A stretch of DNA of 64,000 bases, taken from NCBI RefSeq assembly GCF_014648915.1, contig NZ_BMSA01000016.1:62001-126000 (forward strand), written 5' to 3'. Both the position numbers and the translations under genes were made by a program. Under the pieces are notes generated by a model. That model was not told the origin of the DNA. It was given only the letters and a program-made list of their open reading frames with translations, and searched no databases. This DNA is from Streptomyces phaeofaciens. Lineage in GTDB: Bacteria; Actinomycetota; Actinomycetes; Streptomycetales; Streptomycetaceae. Positions within the stretch are counted from its first letter, which is position 1; every line of letters starts with the position of its first letter. Below, piece by piece: positions 47,833 to 55,183 of the stretch.

Positions 47833-49347
47833 TTATGAGTCCCCGAAGATGGTGCGGTGCCAGGGCTTCCGGGCGACCGCCGTGTTGTCGAACATGACGT
47901 GCTTGATCTGTGTGTACTCCTCGAACGAGTACGCCGACATGTCCTTGCCGAAGCCGGATGCCTTGTACCCGCCGTGGGGCATCTCGCTGATGATCGGGAT
48001 GTGGTCGTTGACCCACACACACCCGGCCTGAATCTCCCTCGTCGCCCGGTTCGCCCGGTAGACGTCCCGGCTCCAGGCGGAAGCCGCGAGCCCGTACGGG
48101 GTGTCGTTGGCCAGCCGGATGCCCTCGTCGTCGCTGTCGAAGGGCAGGACGACCAGCACCGGCCCGAAGATCTCGGACTGGACGACCTCGCTGTCCTGGG
48201 CCGCGTCCGCGATCAGGGTGGGGAGATAGTACGCGCCGTTCTTGAGATCGCCCAGGGGGGTCTCGCCACCGGTCACCACGCGCGCGTAGCCGCGCGCCCG
48301 GTCGACGAAACCGGCGACACGGTCGCGCTGGACGTGCGAGACCAGGGGGCCGAGGTCGGTGCCGGGGGCGAACGGGTCGCCGACCCGGACGGTCTCCATG
48401 AGGGCGGCCGTCCGCTCGACGAACGCCTCGTAGAGAGGACGCTGCACGTACGCGCGCGTGGCGGCGGTGCAGTCCTGGCCGGTGTTGATGAGGGCGCCCG
48501 CGACCGCGCCGTTGGCGGCGGCCTCCAGGTCGGCGTCGTCGAAGACGACGAAGGGGGCCTTGCCGCCCAGCTCCAGGTGGAGGCGCTTGACCGTGGCCGT
48601 GGCGACCTCGGCGACCCGCTTGCCGACGGCGGTGGAGCCGGTGAAGGAGGTCATCGCCACGTCGGGGTGGCCGACCAGGTGCTCGCCGGCCTCCCGCCCG
48701 GTGCCGGTGACGATGTTGATCACGCCGTCGGGGATCCCGGCCGCCGTCGCCGCCTCGGCGAACAGCAGCGAGGTGAGCGGGCTGAGCTCGGCGGGCTTCA
48801 GGACGATGGTGTTGCCCGCGGCGATCGCCGGGAGGATCTTCCACGCGGCCATCTGGAGGGGGTAGTTCCAGGGGGCGATGGAGCCGACGACACCAATGGG
48901 CTCGCGGCGGACGTACGAGGTGTGGTCACCGGAGTACTCGCCCGCGGACTGGCCCTGGAGATGGCGGGCGGCGCCGGCGAAGAACGCGGTGTTGTCGATC
49001 GTCCCCGGGACGTCGAACTCCCGGGTCAGCTTCAGCGGCTTGCCGCACTGGAGGGACTCGGCGCGCGCGAGATCGTCGGCGCGGTCGGCGAGGACGGCGG
49101 CGAAGCGGTGCAGGGCGTCGGAGCGCTCGCCCGGGGTCGCGCCGGCCCAGCCGGGGAAGGCGGCGCGGGCGGCGGCGACGGCCGCGTCCACGTCGGCCGT
49201 GGAGGCCAGTGCGTAGGTGAGGACCTCCTCGCCGGTGGCCGGGTCGACGACGGTGTGCTCGCGGCCCGAGGTGCCGTGGGTGAGACGGCCCGCGATGTAC
49301 TGGGCGCCGTCCTTGAATCGTTCCTGTGCGGGGAACCGGTCCTGCAT
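47833..49347 (-). CDS. Gamma-aminobutyraldehyde dehydrogenase-like (PuuC/PatD type)
   Basis: This ALDH (504 aa) has catalytic C293 in NTGQDCTAATR and base E259 in LELGGKAPF, with IAPWNYPLQMAAWKILPA for NAD binding. The W-NYP-QM and NTGQ-C-A forms fit 4-aminobutyraldehyde and betaine-aldehyde type enzymes. It would oxidise 4-aminobutyraldehyde or its gamma-glutamyl form to GABA-level products. The ATG at 49347 has GGAGAGGG upstream. It is the first gene of a six-gene same-strand run (this gene, potD, potA, potB, potC, FAD oxidase). A good promoter and an inverted repeat lie upstream. Confidence 0.88.
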   Translation of the reverse strand: MQDRFPAQERFKDGAQYIAGRLTHGTSGREHTVVDPATGEEVLTYALASTADVDAAVAAARAAFPGWAGATPGERSDALHRFAAVLADRADDLARAESLQCGKPLKLTREFDVPGTIDNTAFFAGAARHLQGQSAGEYSGDHTSYVRREPIGVVGSIAPWNYPLQMAAWKILPAIAAGNTIVLKPAELSPLTSLLFAEAATAAGIPDGVINIVTGTGREAGEHLVGHPDVAMTSFTGSTAVGKRVAEVATATVKRLHLELGGKAPFVVFDDADLEAAANGAVAGALINTGQDCTAATRAYVQRPLYEAFVERTAALMETVRVGDPFAPGTDLGPLVSHVQRDRVAGFVDRARGYARVVTGGETPLGDLKNGAYYLPTLIADAAQDSEVVQSEIFGPVLVVLPFDSDDEGIRLANDTPYGLAASAWSRDVYRANRATREIQAGCVWVNDHIPIISEMPHGGYKASGFGKDMSAYSFEEYTQIKHVMFDNTAVARKPWHRTIFGDS

Positions 49348-49420
49348 GTCCCTCTCCTCCGCCTTTGCCCCCTCGCTCACGGAGGGCGGGTGGCGTAGCT
49401 CCAGCTCGATTTGAGTGACG

Positions 49421-49449
49421 ATCCTGACAGAGCGATAGCACTCCAACAA
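49421..49449 (-). promoter_or_regulatory. Promoter of the polyamine operon (TTGTTG-N17-CAGGAT)
   Basis: On the minus strand TTGTTG (49449-49444) and CAGGAT (49426-49421) are exactly 17 bases apart, close to the Streptomyces vegetative consensus TTGACn/TAGGAT. Transcription would start near 49414, giving a leader of about 66 bases before the aldehyde dehydrogenase gene. Confidence 0.6.
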
Positions 49450-49451
49450 GT

Positions 49452-49487
49452 GATTCCGTTGTTGCCTTTTGGTTACGCGACGGAATC
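49452..49487. promoter_or_regulatory. Inverted repeat upstream of the polyamine-operon promoter
   Basis: GATTCCGT (49452-49459) and ACGGAATC (49480-49487) are a perfect inverted repeat separated by 20 bases. The left arm lies two bases upstream of the -35 box. This is where an activator or repressor of the operon would bind. The 182-base divergent gap to the NADAR gene also contains this site's only obvious alternative target. Confidence 0.55.
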
Positions 49488-49529
49488 TGTCGACCAGGTG
49501 TCGAGTCGAGACGGAAAAGGCAGGACGGA

Positions 49530-50117
49530 GTGTCAGTGGTGCCTGCCATGCTGGCGTGCATGGAGATGATCGATGACAGGGAGGCCCTGGTCAGCACGGT
49601 CCGGGCGGGCACGCGGGTGAAGTATCTGCTCTTCTGGGGGCACCGCCCGCTGCCGGACGGCCGGCTGGGCGCGAGCTGCCTGAGCCAGTGGTGGCCGTCA
49701 CCCTTCGTGGTCGGTCCGGACACCTACGCGACGGCCGAGCACTGGATGATGGCGGAGAAGGCACGGCTGTTCGACGACGCGGAGGCGGAGCGGCGGGTGC
49801 TGGCCGCCGGACACCCCTCGGAGGCCAAGAAGGCGGGGCGTCTGGTCCGCGGTTTCGACGAGGAGACGTGGCAGCGGGAGCGGTTCCGGATCGTGGTCGA
49901 GGGCAGCGTCCACAAGTTCGCCTCGAATCCGCGGCTGCGGTCGTTCCTGCTGGGCACGGGTGAGCGGGTCCTGGTGGAGGCGAGCCCCGTGGACCGCGTG
50001 TGGGGCATCGGCCTCGCGGCGGACGACGACGCGGCGACGGACCCGCAGCGGTGGCGGGGTCCGAACCTCCTGGGCTTCGCCCTGATGCAGGCCCGGCGAC
50101 GGCTCAGAGAGCAGTAG
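49530..50117 (+). CDS. NADAR-family protein (YbiA-like N-glycosidase fold)
   Basis: The predicted protein has up to 195 aa. The NADAR signature is clear: LLFWGHRP, CLSQWWPSPFVVGPDTYATAEHWMMAEKARLF, AGHPSEAKKAGR, then ASPVDRVWGIGLAADDDA. Characterised members cleave N-glycosidic bonds of riboflavin intermediates (removing damaged precursors) or of ADP-ribosylated nucleic acid. The Glu in WMMAEKA and the D-x-WGIG segment are the conserved site residues. The start is uncertain: GTG at 49530, 49536 and 49539 and ATG at 49548 and 49560 are in frame, and GGACGGAG lies just before the first GTG codons. It is divergent from the polyamine operon. Confidence 0.85.
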   Translation: MSVVPAMLACMEMIDDREALVSTVRAGTRVKYLLFWGHRPLPDGRLGASCLSQWWPSPFVVGPDTYATAEHWMMAEKARLFDDAEAERRVLAAGHPSEAKKAGRLVRGFDEETWQRERFRIVVEGSVHKFASNPRLRSFLLGTGERVLVEASPVDRVWGIGLAADDDAATDPQRWRGPNLLGFALMQARRRLREQ

Positions 50118-50129
50118 CCGGTACGTCGC

Positions 50130-50873
50130 TCACGGGGCCCAGAGGAACAGGGTTCCCAGGCCGATGCCGAGCACGATGCCCACGGTGCCGCAGATGATGC
50201 CGGCCAGGGCCTGACCGGGGTTGGTGGCCTCGCCGCGCCTGGCCTTGCCCCGGCCGACGGCGCCGAAGACGACACCGAGGATGCCGAGGATGATCGCCAC
50301 CGGCCACAGGCAGAACACCGCGGCCGAGATGATCCCGAGCACCAGCCCGGTGATGCCCATCCCGTTGCTCTCGGCCGCCCCGGGCCAGCCGAAGTAGCCG
50401 GGGTGCTGGTGCGGGTAGCCGCCGGGATAGCCGTAGGGGACCTGTCCCGGGCCGTCGGGGGCGATGGGCGGCGGAGGGACCGACCCGTCCTGGACGGGGG
50501 GCGCGAAGGGGTTGGGGGGCGGGCCGCCCGCCGCGGTGGCCGGGTGGGGCGGCGGGAAGGAGCCCAGGGCGCCCGGGCCGGCCCAGGGCTGCGCGGGGGT
50601 GTCCGGGGTGACGCCCGGCAGCGAGGTCACGGTCATCTGATCGTGGACGGACGGCTGCGCCGCCTGCGGTGCGGCCGGGGCGGGGGTGAGCGGCTCGTTC
50701 GAGGCGAGGGTGCCCCCGGGCCCGCCCGGCGCGGCCCAGGGACTCGGCGCGGCCCCCTTGTCCAGCGGCACCTTCGGACCCGCATCCTGCGGACCGCCGT
50801 CCTCGTCGGAAGCGGGCGCGGGCCACGGATCGCGGCCGGCGTCACCGGCCGGAGTCGGCGCGTCGTCGGACAT
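50130..50873 (-). CDS. DUF4190-type membrane protein with long Pro/Gly-rich N-terminus
   Basis: The protein has 247 aa. Residues 1-170 are low-complexity (P, G, A, Q, with YGYPGGYPHQHPGYFG). The C-terminus has two transmembrane segments (GITGLVLGIISAAVFCLWPVAIILGILGVVFGAVG and AGIICGTVGIVLGIGLGTLFLW) joined by the basic KARRGEATN. That GLVLGI...KA--G---N...A--G...G pattern is the DUF4190 membrane unit common in Streptomyces. Function is unknown. The start at 50873 (MSDDAPTPAG) follows GGGGGA. It converges with the NADAR gene, with 12 bases between the stops. Confidence 0.78.
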   Translation of the reverse strand: MSDDAPTPAGDAGRDPWPAPASDEDGGPQDAGPKVPLDKGAAPSPWAAPGGPGGTLASNEPLTPAPAAPQAAQPSVHDQMTVTSLPGVTPDTPAQPWAGPGALGSFPPPHPATAAGGPPPNPFAPPVQDGSVPPPPIAPDGPGQVPYGYPGGYPHQHPGYFGWPGAAESNGMGITGLVLGIISAAVFCLWPVAIILGILGVVFGAVGRGKARRGEATNPGQALAGIICGTVGIVLGIGLGTLFLWAP

Positions 50874-50927
50874 GCGCGGGTTCCCCCCATCAGTCGTACG
50901 TTCCGTCATGCTACGGCCCCGGGATGA

Positions 50928-50980
50928 GGGGGCGGGGCAGGGGCCGGACGGGGGCCCTGGGACGGGAGGGGTGGGAGGGG
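50928..50980 (+). other. Two adjacent G-quadruplex-type tracts
   Basis: On the plus strand, runs of five, four, four and five G occur at 50928-50954 with loops of one, two and six bases. From 50959 to 50980 there are runs of three, three, four, three and four G with loops of only two, one, one and one. Both satisfy the usual quadruplex pattern, the second very strongly. They lie about 55-105 bases upstream of the DUF4190 gene. Confidence 0.6.
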
Positions 50981-51296
50981 CCGGGGGGAGGAACGGCGGC
51001 CGGCGGCGAGCGGGGGCCGTGACGGGCGGCCACTCCCGGGCTGCCCGTCACCCCGGGAGAGACCCGGCGGCCGCAAACGGCACGTACCGGGCGGCGCCGA
51101 CCGGCAGGGGCCTGGCAGCCGTGCCCGGCAGCCTCCCCCACAGGCACCGGCACAGACCCGGCAGCCGTGACCGACGGGACCGCACGGCCGAGCACGTCGA
51201 TCGGTCGGCTGACCCTGACGGGTCGGAGGCGAGCCCACCGGGCCGGACGCTCGGTCGGCCGAGCCCGCCGCTCGGTCGGGCCGGTCGGCCGAAACC

Positions 51297-51373
51297 CACC
51301 GGTTCCCTCGGGCGAACTCACCGGTTCCCTCGGCCGAACCCGCCGGTTCCCTCGGGCGAGCCCGCCGGATCGG
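51297..51373. repeat. 22-bp tandem repeat, three full copies and one partial
   Basis: Units of the form CrCCGGTTCCCTCGGsCGA plus four bases begin at 51297, 51319, 51341 and (partial) 51363. The period is 22 bases, two helical turns, so each unit presents the same DNA face. They lie 120-196 bases upstream of the adenosine-deaminase-family gene. They could be binding sites for a protein array or a slipped-strand repeat. Confidence 0.6.
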
Positions 51374-51492
51374 TCAGGGGCGAGAGCCGGTTCGCACGGC
51401 CTCCGCCTACGATGATCCCGACCCACCGATCAGCCGATCACCCGCGTCCCGTCCGGCCCGAGGGCCCGGGGCGCCGTCCCGGGGAGGACATC

Positions 51493-52587
51493 TTGACCGA
51501 TCGCTTCGACGCTTCCGCCGTGCCCGCAGGGCCCACTTCGTCGGCCGCGGCCGGCGCCCGTGACCTGCACGGTTTCATCGCGGGGCTGCCCAAGGCCGAA
51601 CTGCACGTCCATCACGTCGGCTCCGCCTCCCCCCGGATCGTGGCCGAGCTGGCCGCCCGCCACCCCGACTCCAAGGTGCCCTCGGACCCCGAGGCCCTGG
51701 TCGACTACTTCACGTTCACGGACTTCGCGCACTTCATCGACGTGTACCTGTCGGTCGTGGACCTCATCCGCACCCCGGAGGACGTCCGGCTGCTGACCTA
51801 CGAGGTCGCCCGCGACCTGGCCCGGCAGCAGGTGCGGTACGCCGAGCTGACCATCACGCCGTTCTCCTCCACCCGGCGCGGGATCGACGAGCTGGCGTTC
51901 ATGGAGGCGATCGAGGACGCGCGCAAGGCGGCCGAGACCGAGTTCGGGACCGTACTGCGCTGGTGCTTCGACATCCCCGGCGAGGCCGGGCTGGAGTCGG
52001 CCGAGGAGACCACGCGGCTGGCCACCACCGACCGTCTCCGCCCGGAGGGCCTGGTCTCGTTCGGGCTCGGCGGCCCCGAGATCGGCGTACCGCGCCCCCA
52101 GTTCAAGCCCTACTTCGACCGGGCGATCGCGGCCGGCCTGCGTTCGGTGCCGCACGCCGGCGAGACCACCGGTCCGGAGACGGTGTGGGACGCGCTCACC
52201 TACCTGCGCGCCGAGCGCATCGGGCACGGCACCAGCTCCGCCCAGGACGAGAAGCTGCTCGCGCACCTCGCCGAGCACCGCATCGCGCTGGAGGTGTGCC
52301 CGACCTCCAACATCGCCACCCGCGCGGTCCGCACCCTCGACGAGCACCCGATCAAGGAGTTCGTGAAGGCCGGCGTCCTGGTCACGATCAACTCCGACGA
52401 CCCGCCGATGTTCGGCACCGACCTCGACAACGAGTACGCGGTCGCCGCCCGTCTCCTCGACCTCGACGAGCGGGGCGTCGCCGACCTGGCGAAGAACGCG
52501 GTCGAGGCGTCCTTCCTCGACGACGCCGGCAAGGCACGTGTCCGGGGCGAGATCGACACGTACACGGCCGGGTGGCTCGCCCCCTGA
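51493..52587 (+). CDS. Adenosine deaminase family protein, possibly 6-aminodeoxyfutalosine deaminase
   Basis: This amidohydrolase (364 aa) has the metal-binding HVH of AELHVHHVGSASP, the substrate-region SFGLGGPE, HAGET, RIGHGTSS, and the catalytic SDDPPMFGTDL. The canonical H-H-L-D-G is replaced here by H-H-V-G-S, which departs from true adenosine deaminases. From memory, Streptomyces relatives of this type act on 6-aminodeoxyfutalosine in the futalosine route to menaquinone, so that is a serious alternative to adenosine. The start is TTG at 51493 with GGAGG five bases upstream. The glycerophosphodiesterase gene follows after 15 bases, suggesting co-transcription. Confidence 0.85.
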   Translation: MTDRFDASAVPAGPTSSAAAGARDLHGFIAGLPKAELHVHHVGSASPRIVAELAARHPDSKVPSDPEALVDYFTFTDFAHFIDVYLSVVDLIRTPEDVRLLTYEVARDLARQQVRYAELTITPFSSTRRGIDELAFMEAIEDARKAAETEFGTVLRWCFDIPGEAGLESAEETTRLATTDRLRPEGLVSFGLGGPEIGVPRPQFKPYFDRAIAAGLRSVPHAGETTGPETVWDALTYLRAERIGHGTSSAQDEKLLAHLAEHRIALEVCPTSNIATRAVRTLDEHPIKEFVKAGVLVTINSDDPPMFGTDLDNEYAVAARLLDLDERGVADLAKNAVEASFLDDAGKARVRGEIDTYTAGWLAP

Positions 52588-52602
52588 CGTCACAATGGGC
52601 CC

Positions 52603-53289
52603 ATGCAGACCGTGACTGCCGTGGCCCATCGCGGCGACCCGTACCGCTTCCGTGAGAACACGATCGACTCGCTGCGTTCCGCGCTCGACCGCGGCGCGGA
52701 CGCCGTCGAGTTCGATGTACGGCTCACCCGGGACGGCGTGCCCGTGCTGCTGCACGACGCGACGCTGAAGCGGCTGTGGGGCCTGGACCGGCCGCTGCGG
52801 TCGCTGTCGGCGGCCGAGGTGCGGGGGCTGACGGCGGGCGGGGTGCCGACCCTCGCGGAGGCGCTCGCGGCGACCGACGGCACCCGGGTGATGCTCGACC
52901 TGCCCGGCACCCGGGAGCCGCGGGCGGCCCGCCGGGTGGTGGACGCCGTACGGGAGGCCGGAGCGGCCGACCGCGCCTACTACTGCGCCGACGCCACCGC
53001 GATGCTCGCCGTCCGCGCGGCCGACCCGGCCGCCGAGATCGCGCTGACCTGCACCAGCCTGGCACCCCCGCGGCCCGTCCTGCTGGCCGCGGTCAAGCCC
53101 CGCTGGCTCAACTACCGCTTCTCGCTGGCCGACCGCGACCTGGCGGCCCGGGTCCACCACGGCGGCCATCTGCTCTCCGTATGGACGCCGGACACCCGCC
53201 GCTCCATGCGCCGCCTCATCGACCTGGGCGTCGACTCGATCACCACCAACCGCATCGACGCCCTCACGGCTGTACGCAAGCAGGGCTAA
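52603..53289 (+). CDS. Glycerophosphodiester phosphodiesterase
   Basis: The cytoplasmic protein (228 aa) has no signal. The GDPD signature is AHRGDPYRFRENTIDSLRSAL (8-28), then AVEFDVRLTRDGVPVLLHDATL with the metal-binding Glu and Asp and catalytic His. The end VWTPDTRRSMRRLIDLGVDSITTNRID is typical. It splits glycerophosphodiesters to glycerol 3-phosphate and an alcohol. It lies 15 bases after the deaminase gene. Its stop overlaps that of the convergent oxidoreductase gene by a few bases. Confidence 0.9.
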   Translation: MQTVTAVAHRGDPYRFRENTIDSLRSALDRGADAVEFDVRLTRDGVPVLLHDATLKRLWGLDRPLRSLSAAEVRGLTAGGVPTLAEALAATDGTRVMLDLPGTREPRAARRVVDAVREAGAADRAYYCADATAMLAVRAADPAAEIALTCTSLAPPRPVLLAAVKPRWLNYRFSLADRDLAARVHHGGHLLSVWTPDTRRSMRRLIDLGVDSITTNRIDALTAVRKQG

Positions 53290-53888
53290 CAGGCGCGGGG
53301 GCCCGCGTGGGTCAGCGGGGGTGCGATCGCCTGGGCGTCCGCACCCTCCCCCACCCACAGTCCGATCAGCAGCGCCGCCGTCGCCTCGACCAGCCCGGCC
53401 CGGTCCAGCCCCCCGGCGTTCAGGGGCTCGCAGCCCAGGTCGCGGACGAGCCGGCGCACGACGGACAGGGCCGGCGGGGAGTCGCCGCACAGGGGGACGG
53501 CGAGCGGACGGCCGTCGAAGACCGGCGGGTCGAGGCGCCAGACGTCGACATGGCAGAGGTTGAAGGCCTTGACGACCCGGGCGGCGGGCGCGGCGGCCGC
53601 GATGCGTTCGGCGGCCGACGGTCCGCCCGCCGTGAGCAGCCGGAAACCGGGACCCACCGGGTTGGTGCAGTCGATCAGCACCCGCCCGCGCAGTACGTCC
53701 GCGAGCCCGGCGACGACCTCGGCCGCCGCCCCGTACGGCAGCGCGAGCAGCACCGCGTCCGTCCCGGACTCCGCCGCCTCGCGCAGCCCGCCCGACCGGC
53801 CGCCGGCCACCACCCGGTGCCCGGCGCGCCGCCACCCGGTGCCCAACGCGTCCGCCATCGCTCCGTTGCCGAGGATTCCTATTCTCAT
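53286..53888 (-). CDS. NADP-binding F420-dependent oxidoreductase-like protein
   Basis: The protein has 200 aa. The Rossmann motif is at the very start, MRIGILGNGAMADALGTGWRRAGH, followed by VLLALPYGAAAEVV, IDCTNPVGPGF and VVKAFNL. This is the NADP-oxidoreductase, coenzyme-F420-dependent fold (F420H2:NADP type or related small dehydrogenases). Substrate unknown. The ATG at 53888 has no strong ribosome site. It is divergent from an HxlR regulator across only 40 bases, so the regulator probably controls it. Confidence 0.82.
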   Translation of the reverse strand: MRIGILGNGAMADALGTGWRRAGHRVVAGGRSGGLREAAESGTDAVLLALPYGAAAEVVAGLADVLRGRVLIDCTNPVGPGFRLLTAGGPSAAERIAAAAPAARVVKAFNLCHVDVWRLDPPVFDGRPLAVPLCGDSPPALSVVRRLVRDLGCEPLNAGGLDRAGLVEATAALLIGLWVGEGADAQAIAPPLTHAGPRAC

Positions 53889-53928
53889 GTCCGGGACTGT
53901 AGGAAGCCGCTCGGGCACCATTCGGTAC

Positions 53929-54351
53929 GTGACCTCGGACCAGGGATTCCTCGCCGACTGCCGTGCCCGGCTCGCCTTCGACCTGCTCGCGCACACCTGG
54001 AACGCGGTGGTGCTGTGGGCGCTGCGCGAGGGCCCGGTGCGCCACGGCGAACTGCGCGGGCGCATCGGCGGGATCAGCCAGAAGGTGCTGACGGAGACGC
54101 TGCGGCGGCTGGAGTTCAACGGGCTCGTCGACCGCCGCGCGCACGGCGGTGCCCCGCCCCGCGTCGAGTACGAACTGACGCCGCTCGGACGGACGTTGCT
54201 CCCGGCGATCGACGCGGTCGGCGCCTGGGCCTTCGAGCACGGGGACGACGTGCTGGCGGCCCAGGACCGCCATGGGCACCCGCGGGGGCACGCCGCTACG
54301 GACGGGAGTGCTGGGGCACCGTCGCCGGATCGGCCGGGGGGTCGCGGGTGA
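53929..54351 (+). CDS. HxlR-family transcriptional regulator
   Basis: This winged-helix protein (140 aa) shows HTWNAVVLWALREGPVRHGELRGRIGGISQKVLTETLRRLEFNGLVDRRAHGGAPPRVEYELTPLGRTLLPAI in pattern, the full HxlR domain. The typical Cys near the N-terminus is present (LADCRARLAF), as in redox- or aldehyde-sensing members. The start is GTG at 53929 with no clear ribosome site. The last 25 or so residues after VLAAQDR are unlike the family. They overlap a possible minus-strand coding region, so the true end of conservation is earlier. It probably regulates the divergent oxidoreductase. Confidence 0.85.
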   Translation: MTSDQGFLADCRARLAFDLLAHTWNAVVLWALREGPVRHGELRGRIGGISQKVLTETLRRLEFNGLVDRRAHGGAPPRVEYELTPLGRTLLPAIDAVGAWAFEHGDDVLAAQDRHGHPRGHAATDGSAGAPSPDRPGGRG

Positions 54352-54552
54352 CGTACTGCGGGACGGGGGTGTCGTCGCCGCCGGTGTCGCGGACGAGGCC
54401 GTACCGCTTCGCGCCCTGTGCCGGCCCGGTCCCGATGTCCTTCGTGACCGCGTCCCGGCCCGACGGGAAGACGCTCAGGCCGTAGTCGGCGCCCCGCTCG
54501 CGATGTCGGAGATCACACCCAGGGGACGGGCGACACGGCCGGCGGATAACAC
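54296..54552 (-). pseudogene. Possible small gene with a frameshift, function unknown
   Basis: On the minus strand, 54490-54296 reads ADYGLSVFPSGRDAVTKDI and on to DPPADPATVPQHSRP and a TAG, with third positions almost all G or C, as in real genes here. That frame has no start codon. Upstream, in another frame, GTG at 54552 begins VLSAGRVARPLGVISDIASG, also with coding-like composition and a TTA codon second. Joining the two frames near 54485-54500 would make a product of about 85 residues. This could be a frameshifted gene, a sequencing error, or chance. It overlaps the HxlR gene end by 56 bases on the opposite strand. Confidence 0.35.
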
Positions 54553-54593
54553 TTTTTCCGGCCGGCGGCCCGGGCAGGTGCGCGCACGCGTGC

Positions 54594-55115
54594 TCAAGCG
54601 GCCGCCACGGCCCAGGTGTTCGGGCCGAGCCGCTCCAGCCGCTTGATCTTCTGCCGGACGACGTACAGCGGGACGACCCCGAACACCCCGAACGACATGT
54701 CGATCACGCTCCACCAGAAGGGGATCCCGCGGATCGGTCCGCAGATCAGCGCGAGCGGAACGATGCCGGCGCAGGCGATCATCGCGAACTCGACGACCCA
54801 GATGTTGCGGACCGGGTCGCGGTAGGGCCCGTAGAAGGCGACCGCGATGACGAGGTGGGCGAAGGCCAGCCAGTCGGTGCCGTAGAGGAGGAAGGGGTGG
54901 TCGGCGTCGGCGGCGTCGAGGCCCTGGCGGACCCGCACGATCCAGTCCATGGCGGCGGGCAGGTGCTCCGGCACGGACAGCGCCCGCAAGAGGTCCTCGG
55001 TCCAGCGCAGTTCGTGGACGAGGGGGAAGGCCGTGGCGCCGCTGAGCACCAGGCAGACGACGAAGAAGACCAGCCACGCGCGGATGCCCTTCACAAGGGC
55101 GGCTCTGTCGCTCAT
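54594..55115 (-). CDS. Four-helix membrane protein, function unknown
   Basis: The protein (173 aa) has four predicted transmembrane segments (AWLVFFVVCLVLSGATAF, WLAFAHLVIAVAFYG, FAMIACAGIVPLALICG, and SFGVFGVVPLYVV) and a basic C-terminus (RQKIKRLERLGPN). Polar residues within it include HELRWTEDLL and WWSVIDMSFG. I do not recognise a named family with confidence. The ATG at 55115 (MSDRAALVKGIRAW) lacks a strong ribosome site. A perfect 14-bp palindrome lies 22 bases upstream, implying regulation by a TetR-like protein not encoded here. Confidence 0.75.
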   Translation of the reverse strand: MSDRAALVKGIRAWLVFFVVCLVLSGATAFPLVHELRWTEDLLRALSVPEHLPAAMDWIVRVRQGLDAADADHPFLLYGTDWLAFAHLVIAVAFYGPYRDPVRNIWVVEFAMIACAGIVPLALICGPIRGIPFWWSVIDMSFGVFGVVPLYVVRQKIKRLERLGPNTWAVAAA

Positions 55116-55136
55116 GGGGGCAGCGTACGCCAGCAA

Positions 55137-55150
55137 TTGAACGCGTTCAA
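55137..55150. promoter_or_regulatory. 14-bp palindrome TTGAACGCGTTCAA (TetR-type operator)
   Basis: A perfect palindrome lies 22 bases upstream of the membrane-protein gene start and 34 bases before the first CsoR-like site of the divergent gene. Palindromes of the form TTGAAC-GTTCAA are typical TetR-family operators. No TetR gene lies nearby in the window. Confidence 0.6.
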
Positions 55151-55183
55151 AAGTGGGGGTCGCGCAGGCGTCTCGCTTCCTTG

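Larger units (their letters stand above)
50874..51492. other. 619-base GC-rich gap with quadruplex tract and tandem repeats, no gene
   Basis: Open frames cross this region on both strands but are low-complexity (Gly/Arg/Pro) and share no recognisable family. It contains a G-tract cluster at 50928-50980 and 22-bp tandem repeats at 51297-51373, listed separately. The stretch 51180-51296 holds several copies of the self-complementary TCGGCCGA and related CGGTCGG words. It separates the divergent DUF4190 and adenosine-deaminase-family genes and must contain both promoters, but I cannot point to them. Confidence 0.6.

Noticed and set aside
49530..50117. An anti-phage defence island centred on the NADAR gene
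   Set aside because: No toxin, nuclease, ADP-ribosyltransferase or other defence gene is adjacent. Context is metabolic.
50874..51492. A coding gene across the long gap before the deaminase
   Set aside because: Frames on both strands are low-complexity and repeat-driven, with no motif or ribosome site. The deaminase start is fixed by GGAGG and TTG at 51493.
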